DNA of 14,237 nt from DATGMB01 sp035293845 (GTDB lineage Bacteria > Acidobacteriota > Terriglobia > Bryobacterales > Bryobacteraceae). The translations under genes were made by a program, and so were the position numbers. Position 1 is the first letter of the stretch. Each line of letters begins with the position of its first letter. This document shows positions 1-6,142 of the stretch, in pieces. The DNA is taken from positions 1-14,237 of the forward strand of contig DATGMB010000018.1 in assembly GCA_035293845.1 (NCBI GenBank). The letters are read 5' to 3'. The notes beneath the pieces were generated by a model. The model worked only from the letters and a program-made list of their open reading frames with translations. It had not been told where the DNA came from and ran no database searches.

Positions 1-625
1 GCCGGCGCAGGCGAAGGCCATGATGGCGTCGATGAAGACGCATTTCGATTCCAAGTCGACGGGCAAGGCGGAGACGATCCAGGGGATCGAAGGCGAGGAA
101 CGGCAGATGGAGATCACGGTGGATGCGCCGGCGATGCCGAATGTGCCGCCGGGGCCGATGATGCGGATGGTGATCCACTTCTGGACGGCGAAGCCGAGCG
201 AGGCAATGAAGAACCCCGCCGTGCGCGAGCTGGTGGGCTACCACCTGTTCGCCAGCTCGACCCTGAACCCCATCGAGATGATGGGGAAGATGCTCCAGCA
301 GATGCCCGGCTTTTCGGATGCGTTCGAGGGGATGATGAAAGACTTTCAGAAGAGCGGGACTCCCATGGTGCTGCGGACGCAACTCGAGATGTACATGCCG
401 ATGATCGCGGCGATGATGAAGGCGAATCCGCAGGCGAGCCCCTTCGGCGCCGGCTTCGACGCGGACGCGCCGCTTATGACGATGACGCAGGAACTGGCGG
501 AGCTCTCAACGGCCTCGGTTCCGGATTCGGTGTTCCAGATTCCGGAGGGGTACAAGCAGGCTCCCGCGAGCGATATCCTCAAAGACATGATGGCCAAGAT
601 GTCGAAGGCCAGTCCCAAGCAGTAA
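1..625 (+). CDS. Met-rich hypothetical protein, 5' end outside the window
   Basis: The reading frame is open from the left edge (it begins P-A-Q-A-K-A before the first Met at 20), so the gene probably starts upstream and only its last ~207 codons are here. I do not recognise a named family with certainty. The pattern (MKTHFDSKSTGKAETIQGIEGEE near the visible N-terminus, ending VPDSVFQIPEGYKQ) resembles acidobacterial secreted proteins of the DUF4412 type, in which a β-rich domain ends in an 'F.IP.GYK' motif. About 26 of the 201 residues from Met-20 on are methionine, which is high and grouped (for example EMMGKMLQQM and MYMPMIAAMMK). No membrane segment is visible in this part, and a signal peptide, if there is one, would lie upstream. 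The stop TAA is followed at once by the GTG of rsmB, so the two are probably co-transcribed. The coding call is firm; the function is unknown. Confidence 0.8.
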   Translation, partial: PAQAKAMMASMKTHFDSKSTGKAETIQGIEGEERQMEITVDAPAMPNVPPGPMMRMVIHFWTAKPSEAMKNPAVRELVGYHLFASSTLNPIEMMGKMLQQMPGFSDAFEGMMKDFQKSGTPMVLRTQLEMYMPMIAAMMKANPQASPFGAGFDADAPLMTMTQELAELSTASVPDSVFQIPEGYKQAPASDILKDMMAKMSKASPKQ

Positions 626-1747
626 GTGGCGATTTCCGCCGCGCGCCGGACGGCGTTCGGAGTACTGCAGAAGGTCGAAGGGGGCGGGTATGCCTCGGAC
701 CTGCTGCTGCGGGAGTGTGCGGCGCTCGATGCGCGGGACGCCGGGCTGGCTTCCGAGATCGTTTTCGGGGTGCTGCGGCGGCGGGCGCAGCTCGATTTTC
801 TCATCGAAAAACAGGCGGGGCCGCGGAAGCTGGATGCCGCGGTGCGGACGGCGCTGCGGATGGGAATTTACCAGTTGCGGCACCTGGACCGGGTGCCGGC
901 GCACGCGGCGATCGGCGAATCGGTCGAGCTGGTGAAGCGGGCGCGGAAGGTGTCGGCCGCGGGACTCGTCAACGCGGTGCTGCGGCGGGTGGCCGCGGGC
1001 GATTTGCCAACCGCAGAGGCGCAGAGAGCGCGGAGGGAACACGGAGAAGGCGGAGATCAGGGACCGCAACGGATTGAGTGGCCTTCGCGGGAAGTCGAGC
1101 TTTCGTGTCCGGAGTGGCTGCTGAGGCGGTGGGAGCGGCAGTACGGCGCGGAGATCGCCGAGGGGATCGCGCGGGCGGCGCTGCGCGAACCGGAGAAGTA
1201 TGCGCGCCGGGGGCGGATGCAGGACATCGGGGCGCAGGCGATCGTGCCGCTGCTGGGCCTGAGCGCGGGGCAGACGTTTCTCGACCTGTGCGCAGCGCCG
1301 GGGAACAAGACGGCGCAGGCGATGGAGGCGGGGGTGCGGGCGTTCGCGTGCGACGTGCATTTTCATCGGATCGCGGGCATGAAGGGGATGGGCGCGGAAC
1401 TCGCGGTCGTGGACGGGACCGAGCCGCTGCCGTTTGGACGGCGTTTCGACCGGGTGCTGGTCGATGCGCCGTGCTCGGGCACGGGGACGCTGGGGCGGAA
1501 TCCGGAGATTAAGTGGAAGCTGCGAGAGGACGACCTGGCGGACTTGCAGCAACGGCAAGCGGCGCTGCTGCGCAACGCGCTTGCCGTGCTGGAGCCGGGC
1601 GGGGTTCTCGTTTACTCCACATGCTCGATGGAGCGGGAAGAGAACGAGGACGTGGTGGCGGCCGCTGGCGCGCGGGTACGTGAGACGATGCAGCGCGTAC
1701 CGGGGCGCGATCCGGGCGACGGGTTCTTCGCGGCGGTCATTACTTGA
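626..1747 (+). CDS. rsmB: 16S rRNA (cytosine-967-C5)-methyltransferase RsmB
   Basis: Cytoplasmic SAM-dependent enzyme expected to methylate C967 of 16S rRNA. The N-terminal ~125 residues are the NusB-like RNA-binding domain (ARRTAFGVLQKVEGGGYASDLL, later LVNAVLRRV). The C-terminal Rossmann domain follows, with SAM-binding motif LDLCAAPGNKT at 219-229, motif IV DAPCSGTG with Cys283, and motif VI STCS with Cys333; these are the two cysteines typical of m5C RNA methyltransferases. It ends GDGFFAAVIT, the normal family terminus. At 373 aa it is shorter than many homologues (~430 aa). The GTG start directly follows the preceding TAA and no clear Shine-Dalgarno is seen, so translational coupling is likely. 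Residues ~129-144, in the linker between the two domains, are encoded by a copy of a dispersed GCAGAG-type repeat read in frame. The 3' end overlaps the convergent gene by 8 bp. Confidence 0.95.
   Translation: MAISAARRTAFGVLQKVEGGGYASDLLLRECAALDARDAGLASEIVFGVLRRRAQLDFLIEKQAGPRKLDAAVRTALRMGIYQLRHLDRVPAHAAIGESVELVKRARKVSAAGLVNAVLRRVAAGDLPTAEAQRARREHGEGGDQGPQRIEWPSREVELSCPEWLLRRWERQYGAEIAEGIARAALREPEKYARRGRMQDIGAQAIVPLLGLSAGQTFLDLCAAPGNKTAQAMEAGVRAFACDVHFHRIAGMKGMGAELAVVDGTEPLPFGRRFDRVLVDAPCSGTGTLGRNPEIKWKLREDDLADLQQRQAALLRNALAVLEPGGVLVYSTCSMEREENEDVVAAAGARVRETMQRVPGRDPGDGFFAAVIT
1009..1055 (+). repeat. Dispersed GCAGAG-type repeat, copy 1 (inside rsmB)
   Basis: Begins ACCGCAGAGGCGCAGAGAGC and continues with degenerate GCGGAG/ACGGAG units. 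It closely matches the copy at 8809-8846 and more loosely the copy at 6072-6098. It lies inside rsmB and is translated in frame as a polar, Arg/Glu-rich linker. Repeats of this look are scattered through many environmental bacterial genomes; their origin and function are not known to me. Confidence 0.75.
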
Positions 1748-4013
1748 GAGACAGCGAGGTGAACGAGGCGTACCAAGCCGAGAGGAACGGAGCGTTCACG
1801 CCGGTGCCGTCCGGGTTGACGGGGGTCGCGTGGGGCCGGAAGGCCAATTGCGCGAAGTTGCCGGCGGGTAGCGCAAGCAGGGCGCTGGGCGGAACGGTGA
1901 ACGTGCCGGCGGCGGCCGGCGCCGAGCAGACGACGTCCGCGCCTTTGTTGTAGGTGTTATCGGTGGCGCTGTAGACCTCCATTTCGACGTAAGCGGCGGA
2001 TCCTCCGCCGGACCAGTTGACGGTCAGGCCATCGGCGCGCGTGACGGGGACGGGATTCGCGGCGTCGGGTTGTGGACTGGTCATGGTGGGCATTGTTGGG
2101 ATCGAGATTGAGGCGCTGAAGGCCGGCACATCGGCTCCGCCAGGTGTGGTGACGGTATAGGTCCCGGGCACCAGGAAATTGCCCTTGGGGTCGATGGTGG
2201 TCAGGAACTGGCCGCCACTGGCGGGAGCGTTCTTCGTGCCTCCGGGGCCTTGGACCGAGATCTGCGGGCCGAAGTCGAGGGGCGCGACCGGCGTGAGCGG
2301 CACGTTGGAGCCGAAGCCGTTCAGGTTGTTGACGACCGCGCAGGAGCCGATCGGCGGCATATCGGCGTACGACATGAAGAAGGGCTGCACGGCGGGCGCG
2401 ATATTGAACTTGAGGAACTGGCCGGTGAACACGTCCTTGAAGCCGGGCTGCTGGTCGACGTGCTTGAGGTCGATTTCCGCGTACGAGAACGGCCCGGTCC
2501 GGGCGGTCAGCCGCTGCGCAGTTCCGGCGGGGAATTTGGGATCGGCGGGCGTGCAGGCGCGTTGGCCGATAGCGATGGGGAGCGCGACGACGTTGCTGAT
2601 GACGTTGCCGATCTGGATCGAGAGCGGCACGGCGCAGCCGGTGGGGGCGTTGGCCGGGACGGTGAAGATGATCTGGTCCTCGCCGATGCAGCAGCCGCGG
2701 CCCTGGTACGTGGCGGAGACGGACACACTGCCGAGCCAGATGGTGAGCGGGATATTGGGCATGTTGACGCCGAGGCCATCGCCTTTGGCGTCATTGCCGT
2801 TGATGGGGCCGAGCCCGGTGGCCCAAATGGTGAGGACGTCGCCCGGATTCGCGGCGCCGCAGGTGGTGTAGGGGCCGCCGCAGTTGGGCGAACGTTCGAC
2901 CGAGACGAGGCTGTAATCGGGATAAGTGACGATGCCGGCGCCCTGGCCGTCCGAGGTCACGGTGAAGATGCCGAGGGCATTGGGAACGACGGTGATGGGG
3001 TACGCGGGGCCGGTCTGATTGTTGTAAGTGACGGTGAGGGTCCCGGTGCCGGCGGGGGTGTTGGAGGGCAGCAGGGCGGCGATCTGGTTGGCAGAGGTGT
3101 AATACATCAAGGCCTGGGCGGTCGTGCCGTTCACGGTGACGCTGACAGAGGTTCCGGCGAGGATGGTGTTCTGGAACGTGGTTTTGGTGTCGGTGGTGAG
3201 GGTCGCGGGCCCGAGATTATTGCCCTGTACGACGAAGATCGAGCCTTGCGCGATGCCGCCGTTGGGCAGCGAGGGATCGATGTAGCTGGCGGCGTTCGAG
3301 ACGGTACTGACGATGGGGCCGGTGGCGACGGGGAGCAGGGCCGGGCCGCTGGTGGAGCCGCCGATGCTCACGGTGATCTTCTGGTTGCCGGCGGCGACCC
3401 CGGCGGGGACGGTGAAGACGACAGTGTAGATACCGGCATCGGAAAGATAAGCCGTGGAGACCTTGGCGGATTGGCCGCCCACCGCGATGCCGGGCAGCGT
3501 GGCGGTGACGACGCTATTATCGCTGGGAATGAAGCCGGTAGCGACCGGCGGATTGGTGGGTCCGAGGCCGTTCACATTGAGAGCGATCTGCTCATTGGGC
3601 GATGCGGGAGAGCCGGCGGTGACGGGCTTTTGCGACGAGACGTGGAAGGCGGAGGCGATGTCGTCCGGGAGGCCGTCGGTGAGGACGCCGGGGGCGTACT
3701 GGACGAGGGTGATGTTGACCGCGGCGGAGGCGCCGACCTTGAGGGTGGTGGGGCCGAGCGGCGCGTCGACGGGGAGTTGCACATCGAGGAACGTGTTACT
3801 GACCGAGCGGACGTAGGCCTGCTTGGAGCCGACGGTGACGGTGGCGGAACTGCCGCCGAGGTTGGCGCCGCTGACGTAGGCGCGCCCTCCGGGGCAGAAA
3901 AGGTTGGTACCCACGCCGGTGACGTTCGAGATCGTGGGCGTCTGGGCTTCGAGGCTGGAGCCCGCCAGGGCGAGAGCAAATGCGAACAGCAGCGGGCGGC
4001 TTGCGATTCTCAT
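1740..4013 (-). CDS. Secreted IPT/TIG-repeat protein, Solibacter TIGR03437-like
   Basis: Probably an exported, surface or extracellular protein built of immunoglobulin-like β-domains; no enzymatic motif is seen. I place the start at the ATG at 4013 rather than the in-frame ATG at 4037, because ACGGAGG (4020-4026) sits 6 nt ahead of it and the protein then begins MRIASRPLLFAFALALAGSS, a good Sec signal peptide with likely cleavage after SLEAQ. This gives 757 aa. Residues ~25-105 form an IPT/TIG domain (PTISNVTGVGTNLFCPGG…YVSGANL). Residues ~107-225 are a second related unit. Residues ~235-480 carry the TIGR03437-like pattern: VSNAASY, VVQGNNLGP, SVTVNGT, SANQIAALLPS, ALGIFTV, GQGAGIVTY, GDVLTIWATGLGP. 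The remaining ~270 residues are unrecognised, ending in a β-rich Gly/Pro region. Cysteines occur as C-G and C-C clusters (NCGGPYTTCG, GRGCCIGEDQ), consistent with disulfides in an exported protein. It converges on rsmB. Confidence 0.85.
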   Translation of the reverse strand: MRIASRPLLFAFALALAGSSLEAQTPTISNVTGVGTNLFCPGGRAYVSGANLGGSSATVTVGSKQAYVRSVSNTFLDVQLPVDAPLGPTTLKVGASAAVNITLVQYAPGVLTDGLPDDIASAFHVSSQKPVTAGSPASPNEQIALNVNGLGPTNPPVATGFIPSDNSVVTATLPGIAVGGQSAKVSTAYLSDAGIYTVVFTVPAGVAAGNQKITVSIGGSTSGPALLPVATGPIVSTVSNAASYIDPSLPNGGIAQGSIFVVQGNNLGPATLTTDTKTTFQNTILAGTSVSVTVNGTTAQALMYYTSANQIAALLPSNTPAGTGTLTVTYNNQTGPAYPITVVPNALGIFTVTSDGQGAGIVTYPDYSLVSVERSPNCGGPYTTCGAANPGDVLTIWATGLGPINGNDAKGDGLGVNMPNIPLTIWLGSVSVSATYQGRGCCIGEDQIIFTVPANAPTGCAVPLSIQIGNVISNVVALPIAIGQRACTPADPKFPAGTAQRLTARTGPFSYAEIDLKHVDQQPGFKDVFTGQFLKFNIAPAVQPFFMSYADMPPIGSCAVVNNLNGFGSNVPLTPVAPLDFGPQISVQGPGGTKNAPASGGQFLTTIDPKGNFLVPGTYTVTTPGGADVPAFSASISIPTMPTMTSPQPDAANPVPVTRADGLTVNWSGGGSAAYVEMEVYSATDNTYNKGADVVCSAPAAAGTFTVPPSALLALPAGNFAQLAFRPHATPVNPDGTGVNAPFLSAWYASFTSLSLK

Positions 4014-4019
4014 GCGGAA

Positions 4020-4026
4020 CCTCCGT
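4020..4026 (-). promoter_or_regulatory. Ribosome binding site that sets the IPT/TIG protein start
   Basis: On the minus strand this reads ACGGAGG, followed after 6 nt by ATG at 4013. It lies inside the longer possible reading frame that begins at 4037, which argues that the shorter start is the real one. Confidence 0.7.
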
Positions 4027-4146
4027 AGGTTTGGCATACATGGACAGGAACGGAATTCCCGCGGAGAATCCTGCGGACATTTTGGGGGCGCCGGGCGAAG
4101 ACTTGGGAGTGCGCGGGCGGGCGGCAGGCAAGGGGCGGGGCGCCGA

Positions 4147-4710
4147 TCAGGCTGCCGGACGGATGCCCCGCATTTTTCGGAGATCGAAGCCGAGCAGGAT
4201 TTCGAAGAGCCCCAGCAGGAGGGCGTATCCGGCGACGATCGGGGCCAACTCGATCAGGCTGGCGATGTTGCGGCGAAACAGGATCATTGCCAGGATGATC
4301 GTCACCGCGCCGCTGAGGCCGAGCCATAAATCGCCGGTAATCTGGTTTCTCAGGCGGATGGCTTCGGCGACCCTGAGGACGCCGGTGACGAGCGCCCACG
4401 GTCCGATCAGGAAGATGAGCACCGTCACGGCGTTCGAAGCGGCGCGCAGCGACACGATACCGGCGGCGAAGGCGACCGCGGCCTCCAGCAGGAGAAGCCA
4501 GCGGTTCCTGCCGGGCCGGCGGTTGGCGACCGCCGCGTAGGTGGAGAAGACGCCATAGACCAATGCAAAACCGCCGAACAGGCGCACCAGCGTGAGCAGA
4601 GTCAGGTGCGGCCAGGCAAACGCCAGCCCGCCGAAGGCCAGCGCCGCCAGGCCGCGTAGAAATACTACCCACCACCGTCCCACGAACAGGTTGCTAGAAG
4701 ATTGTGGCAT
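4147..4710 (-). CDS. HdeD family (DUF308) membrane protein
   Basis: Inner-membrane protein of 187 aa, the usual length for the HdeD/DUF308 family. Six hydrophobic segments are readable at about 13-33, 37-57, 70-88, 93-112, 127-145 and 150-172, arranged as two or three repeats of a two-helix unit. Family hallmarks include WWVVFLRGLAALAFGGLAF near the N-terminus and a GxxxLxxGxFxIL-like last helix (ALLLGLFEILLGFDLRKM). In E. coli hdeD belongs to the acid-resistance island, but the molecular activity of the family is not established and nothing here shows an acid response. GAGGAAGG at 4717-4724 stands 6 nt ahead of the ATG. The small glycine-zipper gene upstream ends 53 bp before this start on the same strand, so the two may share a transcript. 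Confidence 0.88.
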   Translation of the reverse strand: MPQSSSNLFVGRWWVVFLRGLAALAFGGLAFAWPHLTLLTLVRLFGGFALVYGVFSTYAAVANRRPGRNRWLLLLEAAVAFAAGIVSLRAASNAVTVLIFLIGPWALVTGVLRVAEAIRLRNQITGDLWLGLSGAVTIILAMILFRRNIASLIELAPIVAGYALLLGLFEILLGFDLRKMRGIRPAA

Positions 4711-4716
4711 GGAGCG

Positions 4717-4724
4717 CCTTCCTC
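4717..4724 (-). promoter_or_regulatory. Ribosome binding site of the HdeD-family gene
   Basis: Minus-strand GAGGAAGG, 6 nt before the ATG at 4710. Confidence 0.6.
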
Positions 4725-4763
4725 ACACCCGCAGACGGCGGACTATCATTGTGCTGCGCGGTA

Positions 4764-5018
4764 TTACCGGCGGCGGCGCGGAACCAGAGCGCCAGCCGTG
4801 CCTCCAAGGACTGCCCCGGCGCCGGCGCCGCGTCCGCGGCCCAGGATCGCGCCACCCGCGGCTCCGCCCGCCGCTCCGATCGCGGCGTTTCGCGCGCGGC
4901 GGCCGCGGCGGCTGCGCCTGTATTTGTGGACGACGACCTTGGTGCCGGCGATGGCCGGAGCCACCACTTCGCCCAGGAGCCCCACGGAGACAAGGGCAAT
5001 CACAATCGATCTTCTCAT
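4764..5018 (-). CDS. Small secreted glycine-zipper, Arg-rich protein
   Basis: 84 aa when started at the ATG at 5018, which is preceded after 6 nt by AAGGAGG (5025-5031). An in-frame ATG at 5057 has no such site. Residues 1-24 (MRRSIVIALVSVGLLGEVVAPAIAG) are a Sec signal peptide with a likely cut after AIA or nearby. Then comes a basic patch (HKYRRSRRGRRARN) and a glycine-zipper stretch with Gly-Gly-Ala repeats (AIGAAGGAAGGAILGRGRGAGAGAVLGGTAGA), ending in PRRRR. Glycine zippers of this type are thought to pack a helical hairpin into membranes, as in YMGG-like/OmpA-associated small proteins. The arginine-rich flanks could bind acidic lipid or polysaccharide (inference). The function is unknown. 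It may form an operon with the downstream HdeD-family gene. Confidence 0.7.
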   Translation of the reverse strand: MRRSIVIALVSVGLLGEVVAPAIAGTKVVVHKYRRSRRGRRARNAAIGAAGGAAGGAILGRGRGAGAGAVLGGTAGALVPRRRR

Positions 5019-5024
5019 AACCAG

Positions 5025-5031
5025 CCTCCTT
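5025..5031 (-). promoter_or_regulatory. Ribosome binding site that sets the glycine-zipper protein start
   Basis: Minus-strand AAGGAGG, 6 nt before the ATG at 5018. It is the strongest Shine-Dalgarno in the window and lies downstream of the alternative ATG at 5057. Confidence 0.75.
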
Positions 5032-5085
5032 CTTATATCGAGCAAGATGCCTGCCACTTGGGGCGATCAGAACGGGCATATCCAC

Positions 5086-5113
5086 TTAGTGAATCCACTA
5101 AATATGTGCATAT
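5086..5113. promoter_or_regulatory. Two adjacent inverted repeats (possible operators)
   Basis: TTAGTG (5086-5091) and CACTAA (5096-5101) are perfect arms around a 4-nt spacer. Directly after comes ATATG-TG-CATAT (5102-5113), a second perfect inverted repeat. Both lie ~70-95 bp upstream of the glycine-zipper start on the minus strand, in an A+T-rich stretch. A binding site for a dimeric regulator is a reasonable inference; no regulator is identified. Confidence 0.4.
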
Positions 5114-5142
5114 GATCGATTACTAGCGCCCGGTATGTCGGA

Positions 5143-5158
5143 CATTCGCATGCGAATG
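5143..5158. promoter_or_regulatory. Perfect 16-bp palindrome CATTCGCATGCGAATG
   Basis: Every position pairs across the centre at 5150/5151. Flanking CGG and CCG extend the symmetry if one unpaired A is allowed. It is too short-looped for a terminator and has no T-run, so a protein-binding site in the divergent promoter region is more likely. Confidence 0.45.
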
Positions 5159-5350
5159 CCGGCACTGCTCTTTCGTGAACTCACAACGCAAGTGGTTGGG
5201 CGAAGGCGGCGGCGCACGTTGTTGGAGGGGGCGCTTCCCGATGCCTGAGCGTATGAGAACCGTTGCGGCATGGTCCTTTCCTCGTCATCCGGTGGATGGT
5301 GCGGTTGCCGGCCCGCAGTACGGCCCGACGCGGATGGATTTTCGCCGCTG

Positions 5351-5359
5351 TGATAAAAT
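5351..5359 (+). promoter_or_regulatory. Candidate extended -10 promoter of rpe
   Basis: TG-A-TAAAAT matches the extended -10 pattern (TGn then 5 of 6 bases of TATAAT). No good -35 is seen 17 bp upstream, which extended -10 promoters can tolerate. Initiation ~7 nt downstream would leave a leader of only ~9 nt before the rpe ATG, and no Shine-Dalgarno is visible there. Confidence 0.4.
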
Positions 5360-5374
5360 CTGAGCAGCCCGCAA

Positions 5375-6049
5375 ATGATTGAAATTGTTCCCTCAATACT
5401 GTCGGCGGACTTCGCGCGCCTGGCCGAGGAAATCGGGCGGGTGGAGCGCGGCGGCGCGCGCATGCTGCACCTGGACGTGATGGACGGGCACTTCGTCCCG
5501 AACCTGACGATCGGGCCGCCGGTGGTGGAATCGGTGCGGAAGGCGACGCGGCTGCATCTGGACGTACACCTCATGATCGAGGAGCCGGACCGGTATGCGG
5601 AGGAATTCGTCCGGGCGGGGGCGAACTCGGTTTCGGTACATTACGAGGCCTGCCGGCATCTGGACGGCGTCCTCGGGATGATCCGGCGGGCGGGCGCAAT
5701 GGCGGGCGTGGTGCTGAATCCGGCGACGCCGGTCGCGCTGCTGGGGGACGTTCTGGAAGTGGCGGATTACGTGCTTCTGATGAGCGTCAATCCCGGCTTC
5801 GGCGGGCAGGCGTTTATCCCGTACGTGCTGGACAAGGTGCGGGCGCTCGATAGAATGCGCCGGGAGAAGAGGATAGCGCTGCCGATCGAAATCGATGGCG
5901 GCGTGCACAAGGATAATCTGGCGGACGTGGTGCGCGCCGGGTGTGACTGGATCGTCACAGGGTCGGGGATCTTTCACAGTCCAGACCCGGAGGCGACGGT
6001 GCGGGAGATGCGGGAGATCGCGGCGAATGCGACGGCGATCCGGGTGTGA
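5375..6049 (+). CDS. rpe: Ribulose-phosphate 3-epimerase
   Basis: Cytoplasmic (β/α)8 enzyme interconverting ribulose 5-phosphate and xylulose 5-phosphate in the pentose phosphate pathway. The 224 aa match the family length. It opens with IVPSILSADFARL. The metal/catalytic residues are present: His32 and Asp34 in HLDVMDGHFVPN, His65 in DVHLMIEEP, and Asp174 in IEIDGGV. The phosphate-binding pieces SVNPGFGGQ (137-145) and VTGSGIF (194-200) are also intact. The ATG at 5375 gives the expected N-terminus (MIEIVPSILSADF). It starts the long plus-strand run. The BamD-like gene follows after ~93 bp that contain a dispersed repeat. Confidence 0.96.
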   Translation: MIEIVPSILSADFARLAEEIGRVERGGARMLHLDVMDGHFVPNLTIGPPVVESVRKATRLHLDVHLMIEEPDRYAEEFVRAGANSVSVHYEACRHLDGVLGMIRRAGAMAGVVLNPATPVALLGDVLEVADYVLLMSVNPGFGGQAFIPYVLDKVRALDRMRREKRIALPIEIDGGVHKDNLADVVRAGCDWIVTGSGIFHSPDPEATVREMREIAANATAIRV

Positions 6050-6071
6050 GATGGCTGAGAGCCTCCTTTTC

Positions 6072-6098
6072 ACCGCAGAGACACAGAGGACACAGAGG
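6072..6098 (+). repeat. Dispersed GCAGAG-type repeat, copy 2 (rpe/bamD gap)
   Basis: Reads ACCGCAGAGACACAGAGGAC followed by ACAGAGG. It shares the ACCGCAGAG head and the GAG-periodic body with the copies at 1009 and 8809, in the same orientation. Here it is intergenic, between rpe and the BamD-like gene. Confidence 0.75.
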
Positions 6099-6142
6099 TG
6101 ACGCTGAGAACTGCGGGTGATGGGTGGATGGAACGGAATCAT

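Larger units (their letters stand above)
5019..5374. other. Divergent intergenic region with palindromes, no gene seen
   Basis: 356 bp between the minus-strand glycine-zipper gene and plus-strand rpe. Short open frames across it have no family-like sequence and no ribosome binding site. It holds three inverted repeats between 5086 and 5158 and an extended -10 candidate before rpe. The segment around 5086-5120 is clearly richer in A+T than its surroundings, as expected of a regulatory region. Confidence 0.6.

Noticed and set aside
506..1558. Minus-strand open frame across rsmB
   Set aside because: Arg/Pro/His-rich translation typical of the antisense of GC-rich genes; the plus-strand frame carries all RsmB motifs.
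2250..4028. Long plus-strand open frame opposite the IPT/TIG protein
   Set aside because: It is a GC-rich antisense shadow: its Gly/Asp/Arg-rich composition has no domain pattern, while the minus-strand frame has a signal peptide, a ribosome binding site and recognisable repeats.
5033..5038. TATAAG on the minus strand as a -10 box for the glycine-zipper gene
   Set aside because: It lies immediately before the AAGGAGG ribosome binding site, so a transcript starting from it would lack that site.
5175..5363. Possible 62-codon gene before rpe
   Set aside because: No ribosome binding site, no family-like sequence, and it overlaps the probable rpe promoter.
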